A stretch of DNA of 6,777 nt, taken from contig JAPLGR010000608.1 in the NCBI GenBank assembly GCA_026390045.1, positions 1 to 6,777 of the forward strand. The letters are read 5' to 3'. This document shows positions 1 through 5,014 of this stretch, in pieces (within the stretch, counting starts at the first letter, position 1; every line of letters begins with the position of its first letter). Made by a program: the position numbers and the translations under genes. Under the pieces are notes generated by a model. That model was given only the letters and a program-made list of their open reading frames with translations, was not told the DNA's origin and searched no databases. Source of the stretch: Chloroflexota bacterium. Its GTDB lineage: Bacteria > Chloroflexota > Anaerolineae > Anaerolineales > E44-bin32.

Positions 1-7
1 TCATCAT
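1..7 (-). CDS. Possible start of a truncated downstream operon gene
   Basis: Read on the minus strand, two consecutive ATG codons (7-5 and 4-2) follow an AGGA element 3 to 6 bases upstream, about 35 bp after the stop of the isomerase gene. This looks like the ribosome binding site and first codons of a third gene in the same operon, cut off by the window edge. Nothing can be said about its product. In a BMC locus a shell protein or another sugar-phosphate enzyme would be expected here, but that is inference only. Confidence 0.3.
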
Positions 8-42
8 GTGTCCTGGTTGCTTAGGTCCCTCGACGGCGCCAC

Positions 43-783
43 CTAGGGTTTGCGCAGGAAGCGTCGTTCGGTCTGCATGATCTTCTCCACCCGGCGCGCA
101 TGCCGCCCTCCGCCGAATGGCGTCTCGAGCCAGGTCTTCACGATCTGACGCGCAAGCGCTTCGCCGATCAGGCCTGCGCCGAGCGTCAGGACATTGGCGT
201 CGTTGTGCTCGCGGCTGTTCAGGGCTGTGGATTGGTCGTGGCACATCGCCGCCCTGACGCCCGGCACCTTGTTGGCGGCCATGCACGATCCGATGCCCGC
301 ACCGTCGATCAAGATGCCGCGTGTGGCGCGCCCTTGCGAAACCAACTCGGCCACCGCCAGGGCGAAATCCGGATAGTCCACTGCCTCGGTGCTGTTCGTC
401 CCGCAGTCGATGACCTCTTGCCCCAGTTCGCGCAGGTAGCCCTTGAGGGACTCCTTGAGCTTGAAGCCCCCGTGGTCTGCGCCGATGGCGACGGCCTTGC
501 CGCCGGCAGACGGTGTGGCCATACAGGGCGTTTCCACCTTCGCCGCCGAGGCGGCTGTGGGCGCGGTCCGCAGCGTGATGTGGCGATCCATGGCAACCTG
601 TCGCGCGAGCGGCGTAATCAGGCTGCCTTCCGGAACCTGGAGGTCCGAGCCGAAGGCTAGGGTGCGCAGGTCGAACTCGGTGATCAGCCGGCGCCTGGGC
701 GCGGGATTGAGGCGGGGTTCCAGGCCAAGCGTCCGATACACCGCCTGGCGGACCTTTGCCCGGATCGCTTCCCTGTCCGTCAC
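43..783 (-). CDS. rpiB: RpiB/LacAB-family sugar-phosphate isomerase with BMC-type N-terminal extension
   Basis: Residues about 97-240 form a complete RpiB/LacAB domain (PF02502). This family interconverts aldose and ketose phosphates, classically ribose 5-phosphate and ribulose 5-phosphate. Visible motifs are GADHGG (101-106), GAGIG (161-165), AANKVPGVRAA (169-179), REHND (191-195, the conserved His) and GGRHARRVE (225-233). The usual catalytic Cys of the E. coli enzyme (GILICGTG) is replaced by Asp160 (GILIDGAG). The protein has 246 residues against roughly 150 in ordinary RpiB. The extra N-terminus has an amphipathic helix (about 4-20) and a segment LITEFDLRTL...VPEGSLITPLA (33-60) resembling extensions on microcompartment enzymes. 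A linker with many Ala, Thr and Pro residues (about 72-96) joins the two parts. The start is GTG at 783, with GGGGAGGG about 5 nt upstream, 31 bp after the repressor stop, so the two genes probably form an operon. The isomerase fold is certain; substrate and BMC role are inferred. Confidence 0.9.
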   Translation of the reverse strand: MTDREAIRAKVRQAVYRTLGLEPRLNPAPRRRLITEFDLRTLAFGSDLQVPEGSLITPLARQVAMDRHITLRTAPTAASAAKVETPCMATPSAGGKAVAIGADHGGFKLKESLKGYLRELGQEVIDCGTNSTEAVDYPDFALAVAELVSQGRATRGILIDGAGIGSCMAANKVPGVRAAMCHDQSTALNSREHNDANVLTLGAGLIGEALARQIVKTWLETPFGGGRHARRVEKIMQTERRFLRKP

Positions 784-814
784 GAAGCCCTCCCCAAGAT
801 CAAAGCCCTTGGCA

Positions 815-1672
815 TCACATGCCTTCCCTGTCCCGGACGATACCGCTGCCCGGAGGCAGTCGCTCGAGGCGTTTCGCGGACGGTGCCTTCATCTCGCGCT
901 CGCGACCTCGGAGCAACTCAACCTTGAAGCGCGAGCGGTCGCCGCGATGGAGCGCCAGGTAGTACTCGATCGGACGCCCGTCAGCCAGATAGCTGATGCT
1001 CTCCAGATAGACCAGTGGGGCGCCCTTGCGGACACGCAACAGTCTGGCCTGCCGCGCATCGGCGGCAACAGCCTCAATCGTGCGCTGCCCACTCGCCAGC
1101 GTAAGGCCGCATTCGGTCTCCAGGTACTCGTAGAGCGATCGACGCGTGAGATCAGCGGTCTCGAGACCCGGGACCAGCGCCTGCGGCAGGTAGGTCGTCG
1201 TCAGCACGACCGGCTCGTCCTCGACGAAGCGCAGCCGTTCGATCTCGACGATGGACGTCCCGGGCTTCACATTCAATCGGGCAGCGATGCTCTCGTCCGC
1301 CGGCCGGACCTCCTGGCGCAGCACCTGACTGACCGGAGGGTGGCCTAGGGCGACCATGTCTTCGAAGAAGCCCGACAGGCCCTCGACGGCGCGTTCGGTG
1401 AGCTTGGGGGGCGCGACGAAAGTGCCTCGGCCCCGTTCGCGCACAACCCATCCCTCGTGAGCCAGCTCGGTCAGCGCTTGGCGGATCGTCGTCCGGCTGA
1501 CGCCCAGCTGGTCGCACAACTCGAGGTCGCCGGGGACCAGGTCGCCGGCTTTCCACGCGCGGCTGGCAATCCGGTCCTTGAGTGCCTGCTTGACCTGGAC
1601 GTGAAGCGGCAGTGGGCTCATCCGGTCCACGCGAAGAGGTCGCTCGGGGGATCTAGTGCGCCCGCCAGCCAT
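815..1672 (-). CDS. GntR-family transcriptional regulator, HutC subfamily (UTRA domain)
   Basis: This is a DNA-binding regulator with an N-terminal GntR winged helix (PF00392; about 1615-1410, PLPLHVQVKQALKDRI through VSRTTIRQALTELAHEGWVVRERGRGTFV). A C-terminal UTRA effector domain (PF07702) follows, with the subfamily's typical end of ligand fold (GAPLVYLES...DGRPIEYYLALHRGDRSRF). UTRA domains usually bind sugar phosphates or small acids and release the repressor from DNA. Being first in the operon with rpiB, it probably senses a sugar phosphate and represses itself and the downstream genes. The frame is open to a TTG at 1693, but that codon nearly touches the operator boxes and has no ribosome binding site. 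ATG at 1672 is chosen here (285 aa). ATG at 1621, directly before SPLPLH, is also plausible and is where many GntR proteins begin. Family call secure; effector unknown. Confidence 0.92.
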   Translation of the reverse strand: MAGGRTRSPERPLRVDRMSPLPLHVQVKQALKDRIASRAWKAGDLVPGDLELCDQLGVSRTTIRQALTELAHEGWVVRERGRGTFVAPPKLTERAVEGLSGFFEDMVALGHPPVSQVLRQEVRPADESIAARLNVKPGTSIVEIERLRFVEDEPVVLTTTYLPQALVPGLETADLTRRSLYEYLETECGLTLASGQRTIEAVAADARQARLLRVRKGAPLVYLESISYLADGRPIEYYLALHRGDRSRFKVELLRGREREMKAPSAKRLERLPPGSGIVRDREGM

Positions 1673-1695
1673 CAGGGGCCCATCTCGGTGCAAAG

Positions 1696-1727
1696 GTCAT
1701 AATGTTATGACATCATAATGATACGAC
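1696..1727. promoter_or_regulatory. Two adjacent 16-bp operator-like boxes upstream of the GntR gene
   Basis: Box 1 (1696-1711) is a perfect inverted repeat, GTCATAA-TG-TTATGAC. Box 2 (1712-1727, ATCATAATGATACGAC) follows with no gap and matches box 1 at 13 of 16 positions. It also contains its own small palindrome, ATCAT-A-ATGAT. This A+T-rich island stands out from the G+C-rich surroundings and lies just before the regulator's coding region. Symmetric sites of this size suit a dimeric GntR/HutC protein, so autoregulation is likely. A possible minus-strand -35 (TTGTCG, 1729-1724) overlaps box 2. The -10 is less clear (TAACAT, 1707-1702). Confidence 0.75.
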
Positions 1728-1989
1728 AAATCTAGCCGCCCCGTCAAGCCCCCATACGCTGGGTCTAGGGTCCCCCGTCACCGGCTTTCCGGGCTCATCC
1801 GCCCTGTTCCCTCTCCTAACCTTCTGCGGGGCCTCCGCCGATCAGCTGGAATCTGGGGTGGGCGGTCTTCTCTGGGAGAGTTGGCACGGATCCCGCGCGT
1901 CGGACTGTAGGCCAGCGCGCGCCTTGGGAGACTGGGAGCCCGCGCTCCGCGATCCTCGCTACCTGCCACGGCCCGCTTCACAGCGCGCA
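1728..1989. other. Gene-free spacer between the GntR operon and tRNA-Lys
   Basis: About 260 bp separate the divergent operon promoter from the tRNA promoter. A minus-strand open frame at 1778-1990 gives an Arg/Pro-rich peptide with no recognisable motif and no convincing ribosome binding site, so it is not called as a gene. I see no repeat or clear hairpin terminator here. Confidence 0.6.
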
Positions 1990-1998
1990 TGTTAGAAT
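1990..1998 (+). promoter_or_regulatory. Extended -10 promoter of the tRNA-Lys gene
   Basis: TGTTAGAAT fits the extended -10 form TGnTAtAAT with one mismatch. It ends 8 bp before the first base of the tRNA, which puts the start of transcription just at the mature 5' end. No good -35 is seen at normal spacing, as often tolerated with an extended -10. Confidence 0.55.
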
Positions 1999-2006
1999 GG
2001 CGTCGC

Positions 2007-2081
2007 GGGCCGTTAGCTCAATGGCAGAGCAGGTGCCTTTTAAGCACAAGGTTGAGGGTTCGACCCCCTCACGGCCCACCA
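2007..2081 (+). tRNA. tRNA-Lys (anticodon UUU), CCA encoded
   Basis: A full cloverleaf can be drawn. The acceptor stem is GGGCCGT/ACGGCCC (2007-2013 with 2071-2077). The D arm is GCTC/GAGC (2016-2019 with 2027-2030). The anticodon arm GGTGC/GCACA has one terminal mismatch, and its loop CTTTTAA places anticodon TTT at 2039-2041. The T arm is GAGGG/CCCTC around TTCGACC, with discriminator A and an encoded CCA (2079-2081). The T-stem differs from those in the three partial copies downstream although the anticodon arm and acceptor agree, so the 3' half may have been supplied by an integrated element that used this gene as its target. Confidence 0.95.
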
Positions 2082-2097
2082 GTCGATCCACGCCCAG

Positions 2098-2122
2098 AGG
2101 CCCGCCTGGCAGCGGGCTTTGT
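2098..2122 (+). terminator. Rho-independent terminator after tRNA-Lys
   Basis: The stem GCCCGC (2100-2105) pairs perfectly with GCGGGC (2112-2117) around the 6-nt loop CTGGCA, followed by TTTGT. The same stem recurs after the distal tRNA copy at 4867-4884, and decayed versions follow the other two copies, so this terminator is part of the repeated unit. Confidence 0.8.
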
Positions 2123-2367
2123 CATCCCTGATGGTACCATGGCGCCATGACCATCAAGCGCCAGCAGATCACTCAGACCGGGCAGCAGCTGTGCCCATTC
2201 AACCAGCCACGCGAGAGCCCCCGACCTGAGGGGTTAGTCCCAGGACAATGCCATGGACTAGTCTGTCACGACCTACTTCCATTATGTGAATATCCTCTGT
2301 AAGCGCACTTTAAGGTCTGGCACCGACTTTCAAATTTCATGCCCCAGACTTCAATGCCCCATTATCA
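2123..2367. other. Gene-poor start of the first inserted module
   Basis: This stretch of about 245 bp after the tRNA terminator holds two overlapping perfect palindromes (2131-2149), a 51-codon open frame (2147-2302) whose product I do not recognise and which has no clear ribosome binding site, and an A+T-richer segment after about 2280. The motif around 2313-2330 (AGGTCTGGCACCGACTTT) resembles, from memory, dispersed extragenic repeats often found near transposase relics. No gene is called. Confidence 0.4.
2131..2149. repeat. Overlapping palindromes
   Basis: ATGGTACCAT (2131-2140) and CATGGCGCCATG (2138-2149) are each perfect palindromes and share three bases. They lie just beyond the tRNA terminator at the start of the inserted zone. 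They could be a protein-binding site or chance; the sequence alone does not decide. Confidence 0.4.
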
Positions 2368-2376
2368 TGTTATAAT
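2368..2376 (+). promoter_or_regulatory. Extended -10 promoter of the fic relic
   Basis: TGTTATAAT is a perfect extended -10 element (TGnTATAAT) about 45 bp before the fic start codon. The region just upstream is A+T-rich with only a weak -35 candidate (CTTCAA, 2349-2354, 16-bp spacing). It has the same form as the tRNA promoter at 1990-1998. Confidence 0.55.
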
Positions 2377-2420
2377 CCTCTTTAGCACGGCCGTTCTATC
2401 CCGCCTTTGACGAGAGAAGA

Positions 2421-3511
2421 ATGGACATCAGCTCATTTCAACCGAATGCTCCCGGTAGGATCATCCCAATCACCGGCATCCCTTCGGCCACACACGCCTT
2501 CCTCCCTGACCCTCTCCCCCCACAATGGGAGTTCCCCTCCCGGCTCTACCCCCTCCTCGTAAAGGCACGTACGGCACTCGCAGGGCTCGACGGGACCGGA
2601 AGTCACTTGCCGGACCCGAATATCCTCTTGCGACCTCTCCAAAACCGAGAAGCCCAGAAATCATCCAGCCTGGAGGGCACCTACACCGAGCCCGAACAAC
2701 AGCTTCTATTCCAACTGAGCCCACAGGAGCCCAACTCCGCCAACGATCCCATCAACGCATACAAGGAAGTGTATAACTACGGACGGGCCCTCCGCCTCAG
2801 GATGGAATCACCAGACCGCCTCCCGCTTTCCCTCCGCCTCATCAGGGACCTTCACCGCACCCTCCTTCAAGGCGTCCGAGGATCCGATAGGAACCCCGGC
2901 GAATTCAGGCGCCTGCCCAACCAAGTCGGCCGCCCCGCCAGGTACATTCGCTTGTGAACGCTTTCCTGACCCACTACCAGTTTGAAGCGATACATCCCTT
3001 CATGGACGGCAACGGGCGAGTCGGCCGCCTCCTCCTAGCCATCACCATCATGGAATGGTGTGAGCTCTCGAGCCAATGGCTTTACATGAGCGCGTACTTC
3101 GACGCCAACAAGGACACATACATGGACCTCCTCCTCAGAATTAGCACTCATTCGGCATGGGAGGAATGGATCGAGTTCTGCCTAGAGGGAGTGCTGGCCC
3201 AATCATCCGATGCCCTCGACCGCTGCCGGCGGCTACTCACCCTAAGGGATGAGTACGACGAACGGATCCTCTCGACGAAGGGGTCAGCACGACTCCAAGC
3301 GATCGCTCACGGCTTGTTCATCCATCCTCTCGTCAACCCAAGTTCTCTCGCACGGAAGCTCAACGTGAGTTACCCGACCGCGAGGGCCGACATAGACAGA
3401 CTGGTGAAGGCAGGTATCCTCACCGAATTGCCCAATACGTCTCCAATGACCTTCTACGCACCACGAGTCTTCAAGATCACCTTCTCAGACTCTGACGTCG
3501 GTTCCGACTAG
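2421..3511 (+). pseudogene. Fic-family AMPylase/toxin gene broken by an internal deletion
   Basis: Two frames together cover a Fic protein. The first (2421-2957, 178 codons) has a Fic_N-type region (PF13784), with PDPLPP near the start and the class II inhibitory motif [ST]xxxE[GN] as SSSLEG. It runs to the stretch before the active site (LLQGVRGSDRNPGEFRR). The second (2954-3511) begins inside the Fic core (PF02661), with the intact catalytic loop HPFMDGNGRVGR (His codon 2993-2995), and ends in a winged-helix tail. Fic proteins transfer AMP from ATP to target hydroxyls; bacterial ones are often toxins or regulators. At the junction, ARYI is followed almost at once by LVNAFL. Relatives I remember have roughly 25-30 residues between these points, so an out-of-frame deletion is likely. 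The frames meet as GTGA (2954-2957), so coupled translation of two halves is conceivable, but missing residues make function unlikely. The final stop abuts the next tRNA fragment. Confidence 0.85.
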
Positions 3512-3568
3512 AATGGCAGTGGCCTCTTACGCACACGGCTGGAGGTTCGAGTCCTGCATGGCCCGCCA
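3512..3568 (+). repeat. Partial tRNA-Lys copy B (tRNA 3'-end relic, CUU anticodon)
   Basis: This aligns with tRNA-Lys from the D loop to CCA. It starts AATGGCAG, lacks a few bases of the D arm, then has loop CTCTTAC (anticodon CTT at 3526-3528), GGAGG-TTCGAGT-CCTGC with one T-stem mismatch, ATGGCCC, and GCCA at the end. The 5' acceptor strand is missing, so no working tRNA can form. It directly follows the fic stop codon and is followed by a decayed terminator (GCCCGC at 3587-3592 with a damaged partner). It is best read as an attachment-site remnant. Confidence 0.8.
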
Positions 3569-3664
3569 ACACACCCACGCTCAAGAGCCCGCTGTCGCGC
3601 AGCATGGCTCGGGGCCGTCGGGCGGCCCCCCACCTCGCGGCCCCGCCCGCCTTTAACACAATCG
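3569..3664. other. Residual spacer module between tRNA relics B and C
   Basis: About 95 bp hold no gene. The first part (3572-3600) is the decayed linker and terminator belonging to relic B. It is followed by a G+C-rich hairpin, GGGGCC (3611-3616) with GGCCCC (3624-3629), which has no T tract. This is probably what remains of an eroded insertion or a tandem tRNA-end duplication. Confidence 0.5.
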
Positions 3665-3718
3665 CTGACACTGGGCCTCTTGAGCACAAGGTTACAGGTT
3701 CGACCCCTGCACGGCCCA
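3665..3718 (+). repeat. Partial tRNA-Lys copy C, left flank of the hydrolase module
   Basis: This 54-bp segment matches 4793-4846 at 46 of 54 positions, including 19 identical bases (AGCACAAGGTTACAGGTTC). It covers the anticodon arm (loop CTCTTGA, anticodon CTT 3679-3681), T arm (ACAGG/CCTGC, one mismatch) and acceptor 3' strand ACGGCCCA. The CCA is degraded to TCT. The preceding CTGACA is shared with copy D but not with the intact tRNA, so the repeat extends beyond tRNA sequence. A decayed hairpin follows at about 3738-3758. Confidence 0.82.
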
Positions 3719-3833
3719 TCTCAATTCCACGTTCAGGGCCCCGCGTCATGCGCGAGAATGGATGGTGAGCTCCCCGCCGCCGAGCGGCATAGCTCCGGGC
3801 CGTTCGGCGTCCCTGCGGACCAGAGGAGGGGTC

Positions 3834-4589
3834 ATGAGCGAATCTACCGCCCCAACACACTATTACGCGGATCGCAAGGAGAAGCTCTTGAAGGACCTTG
3901 GGGTCCTCTTCAATTCGGCCCACAGGATCCTCCCTGCTCATGCGAAAGCCAGTGAAGTCCCCGCGATCCTCGACGACACCCGTCAAGGCTTCGGCGACAT
4001 GCTCGCACAGTTGCCAGACCTTGGCGGAGACCGCAACCTCTTCAATTCCTCCATTGTGGCTGGTGTCGCGGCGCTTGCATACATTCGCGCGCTCGAATCC
4101 CGAGGGCTGCCTTCCGCGAGCATCTATAAGAGTCTCTACGGGATCTACTTCGATGCCTATTCCTCCTTGCCTGGGCTGGTGAAGGCGGCTCTGAGGTGGT
4201 TTGAGTTCTCAGGAGCGCACATGCGCCAGTTGAAGGCATTTGCGTACTGGACGCAACAACGCGCGCACCCCGAGAACTACGTGGTGCAATTCATCTCGGG
4301 GGATGGCCGCAGCTTCGACTTCGGGTTCGATGTCACCGAATGTGCCCTCGTGAAGTTCTATGGACGCCTGCATGCGGAAGAGCACCTTCCCTACGTCTGT
4401 ATCGGCGACTTCGCCGCTTCATGTGCTCTGAAGACCGGCCTGCGGCGGACCACGACAATCTCCAACGGGGCAGCCATATGCGACTTTCGCTACGGGCGCA
4501 AGCGCGACACCCTATCGGGACTTCCCCTGGAGCAGCTCCCCGAATACAGCAGCAGGAGGGCCGCAAGCCAGCCCCGGCCGACGGCCTGA
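3834..4589 (+). CDS. L-2-amino-thiazoline-4-carboxylic acid hydrolase family protein
   Basis: This 251-residue protein ends with the signature region of the ATC_hydrolase family (PF14196): FDFGFDVTECALVKF (161-175), LPYVCIGDF (185-193) and GLRRTTTISNGAAICDFRYGRK (202-223). Cys170, Cys189, Asp192 and Cys216 sit where the family has conserved polar positions. Some Pseudomonas members open the thiazoline ring of L-2-amino-thiazoline-4-carboxylate on the way to L-cysteine, but most relatives are uncharacterised, so the substrate here is unknown. No signal peptide or membrane segment is evident, so it is probably cytoplasmic. The frame is open to ATG 3762, but ATG 3834 is preferred because AGGAGGGG lies just upstream (3824-3831). 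The earlier part overlaps the debris of relic C. The gene stands alone between two tRNA-Lys relics, which marks it as mobile cargo. It appears intact. The Pro/Arg-rich tail (about 240-251) looks unlike the family and may be a read-through extension. Confidence 0.82.
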   Translation: MSESTAPTHYYADRKEKLLKDLGVLFNSAHRILPAHAKASEVPAILDDTRQGFGDMLAQLPDLGGDRNLFNSSIVAGVAALAYIRALESRGLPSASIYKSLYGIYFDAYSSLPGLVKAALRWFEFSGAHMRQLKAFAYWTQQRAHPENYVVQFISGDGRSFDFGFDVTECALVKFYGRLHAEEHLPYVCIGDFAASCALKTGLRRTTTISNGAAICDFRYGRKRDTLSGLPLEQLPEYSSRRAASQPRPTA

Positions 4590-4718
4590 GCACCCGGCGT
4601 CCGTCCCGTGGCACGGGATCTCACTCTCCCACGAACATCCGTCGCGACTGGTCAGATGCAGGCCAAGAAGACATCCGCGCGGACACGGCGTCCAGTGCCT
4701 CATCATGGTTCGAGGGGC

Positions 4719-4768
4719 TGCCGAACAACTTGCTGAAGCTGACCCGGCGGCGGGACCTTCCGCTAGGC
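4719..4768. other. attC-like (integron recombination site-like) segment
   Basis: GCCGAAC (4719-4725) and GCTAGGC (4762-4768) each differ by one base from the integron attC core forms RYYYAAC and GTTRRRY. They lie 50 bp end to end, about 130 bp after the hydrolase stop codon. The left part (AACAACTTGCTGAAGC) resembles left halves of known attC sites. However, the two arms pair only partly (5 of 7) and the inner arms pair poorly. It could be a decayed cassette site or chance. Confidence 0.25.
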
Positions 4769-4792
4769 TTGCTTGACCATCTCTGATACCCC

Positions 4793-4847
4793 CTGACATT
4801 GGGGCTTTTAAGCACAAGGTTACAGGTTCAAGTCCTGTACGGCCCAC
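4793..4847 (+). repeat. Partial tRNA-Lys copy D, distal (right) end of the island
   Basis: This copy runs CTGACATTGG, then the anticodon arm (loop CTTTTAA, anticodon TTT 4807-4809), a fully paired T-stem ACAGG/CCTGT around TTCAAGT, acceptor 3' strand ACGGCCC, discriminator A, and CCT in place of CCA. The 5' half of a tRNA is absent. An intact terminator follows. Its good preservation and position beside the kdp genes suggest that it is the original 3' end of tRNA-Lys, displaced by insertions (the attR position). Confidence 0.85.
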
Positions 4848-4866
4848 CTCAACTTCACCCTCAAAT

Positions 4867-4893
4867 GCCCGCTTCCTAGCGGGCTTCTTCTTC
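4867..4893 (+). terminator. Rho-independent terminator after tRNA copy D
   Basis: GCCCGC (4867-4872) pairs perfectly with GCGGGC (4879-4884) around TTCCTA, followed by the T-rich run TTCTTCTTC. The stem is identical to the terminator of the intact tRNA (2100-2117). On the minus strand the same hairpin could also end kdpE transcription, although its trailing T run there is weak. Confidence 0.8.
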
Positions 4894-5014
4894 CATATCC
4901 ATGACCTTGTGCCAAACCGTTGCGTGTTATGTCCCTTCTTCTTGCGTCTCCCATTCGGCGCCAGAAGTGGGAAGCCCTCCGCACGCTGCATCTCCGTCCA
5001 CCGCCCAACCCTGC

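Noticed and set aside
443..1348. Long plus-strand frame of 301 codons opposite rpiB and the GntR gene
   Set aside because: It is a shadow frame of two well-supported minus-strand genes in G+C-rich DNA, with no domain of its own.
2197..2239. ATTCAAC and GTTAGTC as a possible second attC-like pair
   Set aside because: The two cores are not complementary, the second violates the consensus, and no gene ends just before them. Chance is likely.
2147..2302. 51-codon open frame (MTIKRQQITQ...)
   Set aside because: Its product is not recognised, it lacks a clear ribosome binding site, and it starts inside a palindrome. It is too weak to call.
3477..3986. Minus-strand frame with GRAGVEPVTLC-type sequence
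   Set aside because: Peptides of the form GLEPVTLC are well-known false translations of antisense tRNA sequence. The frame lies across tRNA relics B and C, so it supports those relics and not a gene.
4340..4786. Plus-strand frame of 148 codons overlapping the hydrolase-family gene
   Set aside because: Most of it is a shadow of the hydrolase gene in another frame. The tail (PNNLLKLT) comes from the attC-like segment and is not evidence of a protein.
2007..4893. CRISPR array interpretation of the repeated tRNA ends
   Set aside because: The repeats are only four, diverged, unevenly spaced (1487, 153, 1128 bp) and clearly homologous to tRNA-Lys. There are no spacers or cas genes.
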